Positions 1 through 6,054 of a stretch of 11,900 nucleotides of DNA are shown here, piece after piece. Every line of letters begins with the position of its first letter. Within the stretch, counting starts at the first letter, position 1. The position numbers and the translations under genes were made by a program. A model generated the notes under the pieces. It did not search any database. It had not been told where the DNA came from and saw nothing but the letters and a program-made list of their open reading frames with translations. The stretch lies in the NCBI GenBank assembly GCA_964356135.1, contig CAYHGV010000092.1:1-11900 (forward strand), written 5' to 3'. Source of the stretch: CAYHGV01 sp964356135. GTDB taxonomy: Bacteria > Hydrothermota > Tepidihabitantia > CAYHGV01.

Positions 1-2
1 CG

Positions 3-236
3 GTCAATCTCTCCGCTTGTCCATCTCCCGATAGCGCCGATTGCGTCATTTCTGCTCACCCTTTTATAAAGGTCGAAGGTAACAGGATATTTGTGCTCTG
101 GGAAGAAGGGAATCAAAGGGAAGTGGTGCAACGCTGGCGACAACTGTATCACCCTATCAGTTACTGGTATCCGCCACTCAGCAGCCCTCCAGAGGCTATC
201 GATTTGAGTAATAAAGAAAAACCTTCAAGTAAGTGA
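3..236 (+). CDS. C-terminal fragment of a secreted repeat/propeller-like protein (5' end outside window)
   Basis: An open frame enters from the left edge and ends at TGA 234-236, giving 77 residues. Visible text includes HPFIKVEGNRIFVLWEEG followed by REVVQRWR. The pattern 'hP.i.v.gn.ifvlWeeg' is the strand motif of sialidase/BNR-like or related beta-propeller repeats, and is very like 'PTMFRISSGSMFVIWES' in the gene at 7598. The tail is hydrophilic (NKEKPSSK) and lacks the PNP...GxY sorting domain seen in the plus-strand proteins further on. A surface or periplasmic propeller is therefore likely, but substrate and blade number cannot be judged from this fragment. It converges with the minus-strand gene ending at 418. 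The other two forward frames are closed within the first 70 bases, which supports this one. Confidence 0.6.
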   Translation, partial: VNLSACPSPDSADCVISAHPFIKVEGNRIFVLWEEGNQREVVQRWRQLYHPISYWYPPLSSPPEAIDLSNKEKPSSK

Positions 237-417
237 CTCTAAACTTAGCATAATTGAATGGGATCATAACTAATACTTTGGAGCTTTATGTAAAATTCCA
301 CCTTAGGAGTGCGAGTGTAGCGTCCCCAATATTTCTAAGAGGTTTGTTAAGGTATTGAGAAGATACTACACTATCACATAATAAATTTCCGCTAACAAGA
401 GGCGTTGGCTCTTAGGC
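237..417. other. Convergent intergenic spacer, no recognised element
   Basis: AT-rich spacer of 181 bases between two converging genes. The only structure noticed is a short 5-bp stem (AAGAG 397-401 with CTCTT 409-413) just past the stop of the minus-strand gene. It is not followed by a T run on either strand, so I do not call it a terminator. No copy of the palindromic repeat found in the other spacers was seen here. Confidence 0.4.
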
Positions 418-1848
418 CTATCGTCGCGCAGGGAATAGAACTTTATAGGCGAAGCGGGAGATGCCGTTTTTGGTTCCGATCCAGAGATAGTCGTTGTCGA
501 CCGCGAGTGCGTTAATCGTGTCCAGGAGGAGGCCGGTAGAGAGCTCAACCCGCTGGTAACTTTTTTTATCTTCGTCGAAAATGATCAATCCTCCACCGGT
601 GGCGACAAAGAGGAGATTGTCAAAAGCGGCTATGGCTCCGGGGTAGTTCGTTAAATCCATTCCCGGAATCTGCCGGAACTCCCAGTTGCCAAGGGTGTCG
701 AGGCTGACAATGCCGCCGGAGCAGGCAAAAAATAGTTTGTCTCTGGTCTGGGCAATGTCGGACACTCCAAAGCCTACCTTACCATCCGGGTCTTTGATTT
801 CAGTCAGGGTCAGGTTTTTTAAATGAAAAAGATACAGACCGCGGTCAGAGGCTAAAAAGGCGGAATCGCCTTGAACCAGGAGTTTGTCGATGCTCAGATT
901 GGCAGAGAGTTCATGGATGAGAATTTCCGATTTCGGTTCAAAGAAGTACAGACCGTCGGTCGTCCCGAGCCAGTAGGCGCTGTCTTTCCAAACCACGGAA
1001 AGGAGGTCTCCCCGGCGGATTAAATCATAGACCGGTGGTTTGACGAGAGTCGCCTGCAAAGATGAGAGCGGCTGAACCGCCAAGTCGTAGTATGACCAGG
1101 TATCGGCTTTCGGGTTATAAAACGAAATATAGTCGGGATTGGTCAACCAGAGTCCGGTCGGGTCGGTGAATATCTTAAAAACCTGCGCTGCCGCCGGTCC
1201 GAACCGGTAGTGCCGGGGAACTTTTGTAAACAGGTCGTAGGCAAAGATGCCGTAGCCGTTGGTGGTAACCCAGAGGGTGTTCTGGTCTTCAACCAATGCG
1301 ATGATGTCATAGCGTCTGAAATTCGGGTCGAGATAGTAGTAGGGGGTCAGAAAGATATAATTCCGGGGTTTGTAAGGACTGCGCGCGCCGTACCAGATGG
1401 TTTGCGGGTCGATGGTCGAAACCGGTTCGAACTGGTGGAGCAGTTTGGAAAAGCGCAGAGCAGCTTGAGATGTCGCGAGATAGACATACTGGGGTCCGAC
1501 TCCTAACGAGGTCAGATTGGTCAGTGAGTGTTGAAAGCTGTAGACCCCGCGGGTGTTTGGGTTGTAGCTGACCAGTAAACTCGGGGTGAGAAGCCAGATG
1601 ACGCCGGTCTCCGGATCGTAGGCGCCGAGTTTGATCCCGACGGGCAGGCCGTCGGCTTCGGTGGCAGTACGCGCTAATTTTTTGTCGAACTTGTTTACGA
1701 CCGCGATGTCGTGACCATAGATAACGTAGATATAAAATGGGTCAACGGTAACGTTGCGGGCATCGCTGAGCGCGGGAAGCTCGAGCCAATCGTTGGGGTT
1801 GTACATATAAGAATTGACAAGTAGAGAAAAAATGAAGAGGAGATTCAT
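418..1848 (-). CDS. Secreted Reg_prop-type (two-component-regulator-propeller-like) beta-propeller protein
   Basis: A 476-residue protein. It begins with a short hydrophobic segment (MNLLFIFSLLVNSYM) that looks like a compact signal peptide. The rest is a series of degenerate propeller blades of the form 'lWiGT..Gl..f': about residues 84-97, 122-135, 192-206 (LWVTTNGYGIFAYDL), 233-246, 292-305 (YWLGTTDGLYFFEP), 330-343, 372-385, 413-427 (LFVATGGGLIIFDED) and 455-468 (LWIGTKNGISRFAY). These match the Reg_prop family known from sensor domains of hybrid histidine kinases. Here there is no transmembrane helix after the propeller, no kinase or output domain and no C-terminal sorting domain; it stops directly after the last blade. 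It is therefore probably a stand-alone secreted or periplasmic propeller of unknown ligand. The ATG at 1848 has no clear Shine-Dalgarno sequence. A later Met at residue 15 would remove the signal peptide, so I keep the first. Confidence 0.85.
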   Translation of the reverse strand: MNLLFIFSLLVNSYMYNPNDWLELPALSDARNVTVDPFYIYVIYGHDIAVVNKFDKKLARTATEADGLPVGIKLGAYDPETGVIWLLTPSLLVSYNPNTRGVYSFQHSLTNLTSLGVGPQYVYLATSQAALRFSKLLHQFEPVSTIDPQTIWYGARSPYKPRNYIFLTPYYYLDPNFRRYDIIALVEDQNTLWVTTNGYGIFAYDLFTKVPRHYRFGPAAAQVFKIFTDPTGLWLTNPDYISFYNPKADTWSYYDLAVQPLSSLQATLVKPPVYDLIRRGDLLSVVWKDSAYWLGTTDGLYFFEPKSEILIHELSANLSIDKLLVQGDSAFLASDRGLYLFHLKNLTLTEIKDPDGKVGFGVSDIAQTRDKLFFACSGGIVSLDTLGNWEFRQIPGMDLTNYPGAIAAFDNLLFVATGGGLIIFDEDKKSYQRVELSTGLLLDTINALAVDNDYLWIGTKNGISRFAYKVLFPARR

Positions 1849-1905
1849 TTTTTAAGTTTTAACCATAAACGAAGTAACTAAAGATAAAAAAGATTGAAAC
1901 ACAAA

Positions 1906-1926
1906 TCCGCCATACAGTGTGGCGGA
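1906..1926 (-). terminator. Palindrome copy 1; possible intrinsic terminator for the nnr transcript
   Basis: TCCGCCA at 1906-1912, a 7-nt spacer, then TGGCGGA at 1920-1926 form a perfect 7-bp stem. Read on the minus strand the stem is followed by a T-rich stretch (TTTGTGTTTC, then TTTTTT about 15 bases on). It lies about 310 bases past the nnr stop and upstream of the propeller gene, so it could end the flavin reductase-nnr transcript. The T run is interrupted, so the terminator role is a guess. The palindrome itself is certain. Confidence 0.4.
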
Positions 1927-1981
1927 CTCAAAGACCACAAAGCGGGGAAGAAGAAGAAATTTGTTTTGTGGGTTGATTTCG

Positions 1982-2002
1982 TCCTCCAAAGTGCATGGCG
2001 GA
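1982..2002. repeat. Palindrome copy 2 (TCCTCCA-N7-TGGCGGA)
   Basis: Same architecture as copies at 1906-1926 and 4488-4508, with one arm substitution (T for G), which leaves a mismatch in the stem. The flanks are symmetrical too: GATTTCG precedes it and CGAAATC follows it, extending the inverted repeat outward by 7 bp. Confidence 0.6.
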
Positions 2003-2021
2003 CGAAATCTATGCTCTGCAT

Positions 2022-2061
2022 TTGATTTCACTGCGTTCAATCTATGCTCCGCATCCAATCT
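2022..2061. repeat. About 40-bp direct repeat, copy 1 (contains CTATGCTCCGCAT)
   Basis: TTGATTTCACTGCG followed by TTCAATCTATGCTCCGCAT and CCAATCT. The partner at 2207-2245 differs by two substitutions in the 31-base core and one base of length in the leading part. Confidence 0.65.
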
Positions 2062-2092
2062 TTTTCTCCGTTTTCTATCCTTAACCATATCG

Positions 2093-2131
2093 ATAAATTA
2101 TTTCCTTTGTGTTCTTTGTGTACTTTGTGGT
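2093..2131. repeat. 39-bp direct repeat, copy A (CTTTGTGTTCTTTGTG type)
   Basis: It aligns without gaps to 2169-2207 with four substitutions in 39 bases. The core is a tandem of TTTGTG-like words (on the other strand CACAAAGAACACAAAG). It is followed by CCAATCTTCATTTT, and AATCTTCATTTT recurs at the 3' end of nnr (2241-2252). Confidence 0.7.
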
Positions 2132-2168
2132 CCAATCTTCATTTTCAATCTCTATTCCAATCATCTTC

Positions 2169-2207
2169 ATAAATTATTTTCTTCGTGTTCTTTGTGCTCT
2201 TTGTGGT
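2169..2207. repeat. 39-bp direct repeat, copy B
   Basis: Second copy of the repeat at 2093-2131 (35 of 39 identical), with its start 76 bases downstream. It joins directly to the second 40-bp repeat (2207-2245), which runs over the nnr stop codon. Confidence 0.7.
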
Positions 2208-2245
2208 TGATTTCCTGCGCTCAATCTATGCTCCGCATCTAATCT
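2207..2245. repeat. About 40-bp direct repeat, copy 2, overlapping the nnr stop codon
   Basis: It matches 2022-2061 (CTGCGCTCAATCTATGCTCC and onward). The minus-strand stop codon of nnr (TAG, 2239-2241) lies inside it, so the end of the reading frame is supplied by repeat sequence. Confidence 0.65.
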
Positions 2246-3798
2246 TCATTTTGGTTTTCTAAGATTGACTTTATAGCCTTTGGCAGATAGTCCAAAAGGT
2301 CGGAAGCAATGAGGGCGTATTCAGTTTTGTCTTCGACCGCTTGGTCAGCGCAGACGCCGTGGAGATAGACACCGACTTTTGCTGCCGCCAAAGGGGTCAG
2401 ACCCTGGGCGATGAGCCCGGCGATGAAGCCGGTGAGGACGTCGCCCGAGCCGCCCGAGGCGAGTCCGGAGTTGCCGGTCGGATTGATGAACGCGGTGCCC
2501 GAAGGGTCGGCAATAACCGTGGGCGCACCTTTTAAAACCAGGAAGGTATTGAAGACCTGGGCGGTCTTTTGGGCAACTTCAATTCGGTCTTTATCAATTT
2601 CATCGGCAGTTTGATTGATCAGCCGGCTGAGTTCGCCCGGATGGGGCGAGATGACAAGCGGTGCTTTGATTTTGGCGAAAAGCTCGGTCTTGCCCGCCAG
2701 GGCGTTAATGCCATCGGCATCCAGTACGACCGGAATTTTTGCATTCACAAGGATCTTTTCGACAAGTTTTTTTGTTTCCGGATGGACACCAATTCCAGGA
2801 CCTAATGCGAGGACATCGCTGTCCGCGAGCAATTCTGCGATCCGGTCATACCCCGGTAAAGCAAATGTTTCGGCTGCGGTTGCGGCAAGCGGGATTTTTA
2901 CAACCTCGGTAAGTTTGGTTTCAAGCGGATTTGCCAGAGGCTCGGGAATGCCGAGACGAACCAGGCCGGCACCGATCTTTAATGCCGCTAAACTGGTGAG
3001 GGCGGCGGCGCCGGTGTAGCCGCGCGAGCCGGCGATGACCAGAACTTTGCCAAAGGTCCCTTTATGACCGGCAGGCGGTCGGGTGGGCAGCAGCGATTGT
3101 ATTTCGGTGTCGGTGAGCAGGAAGAGCGTGCCTTCGGATTCGATTTTGTGATACGGGATTCCGATATCGCCGACCCAGATATCGCCGCACAGGCTGCGCG
3201 CCGGGTAGAGGAAGTGTCCTCGTTTTAACAGACACATCGTGACGGTCACGTCGGCTTCGACCGCGTCGCCCTGAGCCGAGCCGTCTTCGGCTGAGACTCC
3301 GGATGGTAAGTCAACTGCAACGACAAAAGATTCAGTCTGGTTAATAAGCTTAATTGCTTCTTTGAAAATTCCCTCGGGTTTGCCCGAAAAGCCGGTGCCA
3401 AAAATTGCATCGACGACGAGGTCGACCGTCTTCATCTCTTTCATTTTCGATTTCAGTGTTGCCGGCTCGGTTACTGTTTTGACTTCAATTCCTGACCGTT
3501 CCAGGATTTCGAGATTGGTCCGGGCATCGCCTTTGATCTCTTTTTTGTTGGCAAGAAGAATCGTCGTGACTACCGCACCCCGATTTTTCAGATGCCGGGC
3601 GATGACAAACCCGTCGCCGCCGTTATTGCCTTTACCGGCAACGATCAGCACCTTGAGTCCTTCCAGTTCGAAATACTCTTCGATGACATCGCAAATCCCC
3701 CGGCCGGCATTTTCCATTAAAATCAGACTCGGAATGCCGAACTCGGTCGTTGCCCGTTCGTCAATGCTTCGCATTTCTTTTGCAGTTACGATGCGCAT
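2239..3798 (-). CDS. nnr: Bifunctional NAD(P)H-hydrate epimerase / ADP-dependent NAD(P)H-hydrate dehydratase
   Basis: Repairs the hydrated, inactive forms of NADH and NADPH in the cytoplasm. The N-terminal YjeF_N domain (about residues 1-215) interconverts the R and S hydrates. The C-terminal ribokinase-like domain (about 225-515) dehydrates the S form using ADP. Seen in the sequence: GKGNNGGDG at 55-63 and DLPSG at 163-167 (epimerase nucleotide site and active-site loop), HKGTFG at 245-250, LGPGIG at 332-337, DADGINAL at 360-367, HPGE at 386-389, and GNSGLASGGSGDVLTG at 442-457, whose Asp is the expected catalytic base. At 519 residues it has the normal fusion length. I start at ATG 3798 (MRIVTAKEMRSIDERA) because AAGGGG lies 8 nt upstream and the frame begins 4 nt after the flavin reductase stop. 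A longer in-frame start at 3888 would overlap that gene and add non-conserved residues. The stop lies inside a dispersed repeat. Confidence 0.95.
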   Translation of the reverse strand: MRIVTAKEMRSIDERATTEFGIPSLILMENAGRGICDVIEEYFELEGLKVLIVAGKGNNGGDGFVIARHLKNRGAVVTTILLANKKEIKGDARTNLEILERSGIEVKTVTEPATLKSKMKEMKTVDLVVDAIFGTGFSGKPEGIFKEAIKLINQTESFVVAVDLPSGVSAEDGSAQGDAVEADVTVTMCLLKRGHFLYPARSLCGDIWVGDIGIPYHKIESEGTLFLLTDTEIQSLLPTRPPAGHKGTFGKVLVIAGSRGYTGAAALTSLAALKIGAGLVRLGIPEPLANPLETKLTEVVKIPLAATAAETFALPGYDRIAELLADSDVLALGPGIGVHPETKKLVEKILVNAKIPVVLDADGINALAGKTELFAKIKAPLVISPHPGELSRLINQTADEIDKDRIEVAQKTAQVFNTFLVLKGAPTVIADPSGTAFINPTGNSGLASGGSGDVLTGFIAGLIAQGLTPLAAAKVGVYLHGVCADQAVEDKTEYALIASDLLDYLPKAIKSILENQNED

Positions 3799-3802
3799 AT
3801 CC

Positions 3803-4303
3803 TCATCCCCTTTGACCGATGACCGTTCCGGGCAACCGGTAGAACCCGCCCCAGTAGAGAATTGCATCCTCGCGCCGGTAGTTCTCATCCGCGGTTACCG
3901 AGACCACCTCACCGATAAACCAGGTATGGTCGCCAGTCTCGATTTCTTTTATGAGCTGACACTCGAATTTAACCGGACATTCTTTAATCGCCGGAGTTGT
4001 AATTTTTTTTGGCGGCTCTCGGGTCAGTCCGGTCGCCTGGAATTTATCCCCATCCCTGCCGGAATGTTCTCCGCAATAGCTTACCGCCTTCAGTATTTCC
4101 TGGGTGGGGATGTTGACCACAAACTCTTTAGCTTTTTTAATAAGTTCAAAAGAATACCGTTTTGGTGAAATACCTATTCCAATTAAGGGTGGGTTGAAAG
4201 AAAAGATATGGACCATGCCAATGGTTATTATGTTATCGGCGGCGGTTACTAAAACGCAGGGGAAGCAGGGGAAGAGCCGGAGCTCTTTTGAAAAATCAAC
4301 CAT
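3803..4303 (-). CDS. Flavin reductase-like, FMN-binding domain protein
   Basis: A 166-residue single-domain protein of the flavin reductase-like (FMN-binding split-barrel) family, cytoplasmic. Visible family motifs are FPCVLVT at 14-20, SFNPPLIGIGISP at 35-47, FVVNIP at 61-66, the family signature region CGEHSGRDGDKF at 77-88, and DHTWFIGEVV at 125-134. Members bind FMN and many reduce flavin with NAD(P)H; others have become redox or sensor proteins, so the exact substrate is not settled. The stop is 4 nt before the start of nnr, and the nnr ribosome-binding site lies in the last codons of this gene, so the two are surely co-transcribed. A flavin enzyme that probably uses NAD(P)H paired with NAD(P)HX repair is a sensible but inferred link. 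The ATG at 4303 has no Shine-Dalgarno sequence; see the promoter call at 4309-4337. Confidence 0.88.
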   Translation of the reverse strand: MVDFSKELRLFPCFPCVLVTAADNIITIGMVHIFSFNPPLIGIGISPKRYSFELIKKAKEFVVNIPTQEILKAVSYCGEHSGRDGDKFQATGLTREPPKKITTPAIKECPVKFECQLIKEIETGDHTWFIGEVVSVTADENYRREDAILYWGGFYRLPGTVIGQRG

Positions 4304-4308
4304 ACATG

Positions 4309-4337
4309 AAATTAATGATGAAATCCATCGCTGTCAA
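4309..4337 (-). promoter_or_regulatory. Putative promoter of the flavin reductase-nnr operon (leaderless)
   Basis: Minus strand: a consensus -35 TTGACA (4337-4332), a 17-base spacer, then TAATTT (4314-4309, 3 of 6 to the -10 consensus). The predicted transcription start falls on or next to the ATG at 4303, which would make a leaderless message and fits the lack of a Shine-Dalgarno sequence. The -10 box is weak, so confidence is limited. Confidence 0.35.
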
Positions 4338-4551
4338 TAGTGGAGGATAAGAAATCTGGCAAAGGGAAAAATTATCACGAAATCACGAAAGGGAGAAAAC
4401 TCGAAAATAAACGTAGTATTTCCAATAGTTTTCCAAGTCTCTTGTTTTCTTAATTTGAGCTCCTTGTAGTCGCTCTATCCGTCAAGCTCCGCCACACTTC
4501 TTGGCGGATTTCGTGGTAAAATTACTTTTTCAGGGGTCTCGATTTTTTGAC
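4338..4551. other. Divergent intergenic repeat island
   Basis: AT-rich spacer with no gene. It starts with CACGAAATCACGAAA words (4376-4390), contains a palindrome copy (4488-4508), and ends near GATTTCGTGGTAAAATT (4507-4523). The start and end are imperfect inverted repeats of each other: AATTATCACGAAATC at 4370-4384 against 4507-4523, which share 9 uninterrupted bases and then AT-rich similarity. That gives the 4370-4523 segment a MITE-like outline of about 150 bases. I see no transposase and no clear target-site duplication. Confidence 0.5.
4488..4508. repeat. Palindrome copy 3 (TCCGCCA-N7-TGGCGGA)
   Basis: A perfect 7-bp stem with a 7-nt loop (CACTTCT), arms identical to those at 1906-1926. 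Reverse-complemented, the whole 21-mer matches copy 1 at 18 of 21 positions, including the AGTG in the loop. On the plus strand it is followed by TTTCGTGG and, later, TTTTT, which is too far for a convincing terminator. Confidence 0.65.
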
Positions 4552-4579
4552 TTGACATGATTCTAATTTAGGTTATTTT
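4552..4579 (+). promoter_or_regulatory. Putative promoter for the leader ORF / CARDB-domain gene
   Basis: TTGACA at 4552-4557, a 16-base spacer, and TATTTT at 4574-4579 (4 of 6 to the -10 consensus). Transcription would start near 4586, just before AAGGGG and the ATG at 4600, leaving about 150 bases of transcript before the main gene. TTGACT overlaps it at 4547-4552. Confidence 0.4.
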
Positions 4580-4599
4580 GAGGGAATAAGGGGTTATTG

Positions 4600-4728
4600 A
4601 TGAAATTCGGGGATTCTTTTAGGAGAGGAGCTTCAAGGCGCTTCCTGCGCAGGCTATTGCCGTATAACCCGACGGCAGGTTCGCTTAATTCACGGATACA
4701 AAAAAGTATCACAAACATAATCTTTTAA
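4600..4728 (+). CDS. Possible 42-residue arginine-rich leader peptide
   Basis: A small ORF ahead of the CARDB-domain gene. ATG 4600 is preceded by AAGGGG with a 6-base spacing, and TAA 4726-4728 overlaps the AAGGAGG of the next gene, the arrangement expected for translational coupling. The peptide starts MKFGDSFRRGASRRFLRRLL, with seven arginines in all, mostly in RR pairs, then PYNPTAG and a polar tail. It has no signal peptide or known domain. The DNA also holds a stem (TGCCGT 4657-4662 with ACGGCA 4671-4676) and a GCGC...GCGC hairpin near 4640-4652, so this stretch could equally be a structured 5' leader whose open frame is chance. I cannot match it to a riboswitch class. Confidence 0.35.
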   Translation: MKFGDSFRRGASRRFLRRLLPYNPTAGSLNSRIQKSITNIIF

Positions 4729-4738
4729 GGAGGCGATG

Positions 4739-5956
4739 ATGAAACGGTTAGGGCTTGTATTGTTAATAAACCTGATAACGGGGTTGACAGGGGTTATGGT
4801 TGCCAGTCCGGGAGAAGACCCTGTAATTTTCGTTCAGGACACCACAATCGATAGCGTTATCCACGATATTACCGCCTATCGGGTGGTAAAACCGGTTCCG
4901 GCTGCCGATGGAAACTACTATGCCGAAGACAACAAAGAACTGGCAAGTGAAGTAATGATTGCCAACATCGGTACGGTCAACGAGACGAATACCGACGACC
5001 ATCCGATGGAAGCTATCGTTCGCATCGAAAATGCCGATGGCGATTCGGTCTGGCAAGAATATATCGGTATATGGTCGCTGGCGGTTGGAGATTCTATCAA
5101 GAAAGTGCTACCCAAATGGCCCTCGACCGGTGATGCAGGGTGCTGTTACTGGTGGGACATGAATTATCCGTGCGACAAAGGATACACACTTTTACTTATC
5201 GCTTCACTCCGCTATCCGGATAGGAATGGTGCTGACGACCACCCAGAAAACGATACATTAGTAGTACCATTCAAGGTGCTCTGGACTTATGATATAGCAA
5301 TTACTGGGTATACGGTCGATCCGCAGCCGGAAGATTATAAGCCTGGTGATGTTATTTCCTTTAAAGCGAAATTCCGCAACCTTGGCATCAACGATACGGT
5401 GAATATTCCGGTGCGTTGTGAGATTCATGGCTGGAATACCGGTGAAGAGCTCTACATTGCCAACCGGATCATCCCTGACCTTACCTGGTGCGGTTCTCCA
5501 GCAGGTCCGCCCAACGAGGTCGAGGTGGACTTCGGAACCTGGACGGTGCCAGATGGATTCCACGATCAACTTGCACCCGTATTCCGTATTGCCGAAGGCT
5601 TTGTTGACGAATGTGACAAAAACGACTTTGCCTATCAGGAGATCTTCGGTGTTGCAGAAACTCCGACTCTGCCCCGCTCATTTGAACTTTCAGCGATTCG
5701 TCCCAACCCGTTTGTGTCTGTAACCGAGATTCACTACGCCCTGCCCAAGCCGACCGATGTATCGGTAAAGGTCTACGACATTTCGGGTAAGTTAGTGAAG
5801 ACATTGGTCGCCAGCCGCCAACCTGCCAATTTTTACAAGGTGAACTGGGACGGAACCGACAATCTTAACCGCAAGGTGGGGCAGGGCATTTATTATATCC
5901 GGATGGAGACACCCCAGTTTAAAGCGACCCGGAAACTCGTGGTGCTGATGAAATAA
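4739..5956 (+). CDS. Secreted protein with two CARDB-like Ig domains and a T9SS type A-like sorting domain
   Basis: A 405-residue exported protein. The signal peptide is MKRLGLVLLINLITGLTGVMVAS. Two Ig-like modules of the CARDB / 'cell adhesion related' type follow, about residues 41-182 and 184-304. The second contains DIAITGYTVDP, then YKPGDVISFKAKFRNLG, the usual opening of such domains. Residues about 312-405 are a FlgD-Ig/Por-secretion-tail domain: IRPNPF, VSVKVYDISGKLVKTL, GIYYIRM and a KLVVLMK end. Six or more cysteines (CC and C in a tryptophan-rich loop of domain 1, others in domain 2) may form disulfides. Role: extracellular or surface adhesion or structural protein; ligand unknown. 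There are two adjacent ATGs (4736 and 4739). I choose the second because GGAGG is then 5 nt away instead of 2. The gene ends with a double stop TAATAA and is probably its own transcription unit. Confidence 0.85.
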   Translation: MKRLGLVLLINLITGLTGVMVASPGEDPVIFVQDTTIDSVIHDITAYRVVKPVPAADGNYYAEDNKELASEVMIANIGTVNETNTDDHPMEAIVRIENADGDSVWQEYIGIWSLAVGDSIKKVLPKWPSTGDAGCCYWWDMNYPCDKGYTLLLIASLRYPDRNGADDHPENDTLVVPFKVLWTYDIAITGYTVDPQPEDYKPGDVISFKAKFRNLGINDTVNIPVRCEIHGWNTGEELYIANRIIPDLTWCGSPAGPPNEVEVDFGTWTVPDGFHDQLAPVFRIAEGFVDECDKNDFAYQEIFGVAETPTLPRSFELSAIRPNPFVSVTEIHYALPKPTDVSVKVYDISGKLVKTLVASRQPANFYKVNWDGTDNLNRKVGQGIYYIRMETPQFKATRKLVVLMK

Positions 5957-6003
5957 TAAAACGATATTCGAATTCAGACTAACTACCGAAGACACCGAAT
6001 CTG

Positions 6004-6054
6004 CCCTTCCGCCGCAAAGCATGGCGAAGTGTGATGGGAGGCAGAACGGAAGGG
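6004..6054 (+). terminator. Long hairpin, possible terminator, containing palindrome copy 4
   Basis: CCCTTCCG (6004-6011) pairs exactly with CGGAAGGG (6047-6054), followed by TTATTATTTG. It lies 48 bases past the stop of the CARDB-domain gene. The 35-base loop is long for an intrinsic terminator, but an alternative inner stem, the degenerate palindrome at 6008-6028, shares its 5' arm. The T run is broken by A, so termination is plausible only. Confidence 0.4.
6008..6028. repeat. Palindrome copy 4, degenerate (TCCGCCG-N7-TGGCGAA)
   Basis: Same 7-7-7 layout as the other copies, with one change in each arm. The remaining stem has four uninterrupted G-C pairs flanked by a G-T wobble, plus an outer T-A pair beyond one mismatch. 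It overlaps the 5' arm of the longer hairpin 6004-6054. Confidence 0.45.

Larger units (their letters stand above)
1849..2238. repeat. Repeat-rich intergenic region between the propeller gene and nnr
   Basis: This 390-base spacer is built largely of short dispersed repeats: two palindrome copies (1906-1926, 1982-2002), a 39-bp direct repeat (2093-2131 and 2169-2207), an about 40-bp direct repeat (2022-2061 and 2207-2245), and three copies of ATCTATGCTCYGCAT (2007-2021, 2040-2054, 2224-2238). Read on the minus strand, the 39-bp unit is of the ACCACAAAGAnCACAAAG type, a style of repeat I recall as widely scattered in genomes of uncultured environmental bacteria. Open frames across it on both strands are low-complexity (for example FLCVLCVLCG) and I treat them as non-coding. 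Confidence 0.75.

Noticed and set aside
397..413. Small AAGAG/CTCTT hairpin after the stop of the propeller gene
   Set aside because: Only 5 bp with no T run after it, so it is not a convincing terminator.
1852..2242. Open frames on both strands of the repeat spacer (78 residues minus, 107 residues plus)
   Set aside because: The translations are low-complexity readings of the dispersed repeats, with no start signals or domains.
3759..3782. Similarity between the nnr codons for MRSID and the intergenic ATGCGGAGCATAGAT repeat
   Set aside because: The match is short and gapped and lies in a conserved coding segment, so it is best taken as chance.
3799..3888. Upstream in-frame start giving a 549-residue Nnr
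   Set aside because: It overlaps the flavin reductase by 86 bases, adds non-conserved sequence, and the internal ATG at 3798 has both a Shine-Dalgarno sequence and the family N-terminus.
3362..4168. 268-residue plus-strand frame opposite nnr and the flavin reductase
   Set aside because: It is an antisense shadow of two well-conserved genes. It crosses both of them and their junction and contains no recognisable motif.
4580..4735. Possible riboswitch in the leader of the CARDB-domain gene
   Set aside because: Short stems exist, but I could not match the conserved cores of c-di-GMP, cobalamin, TPP or SAM riboswitches.
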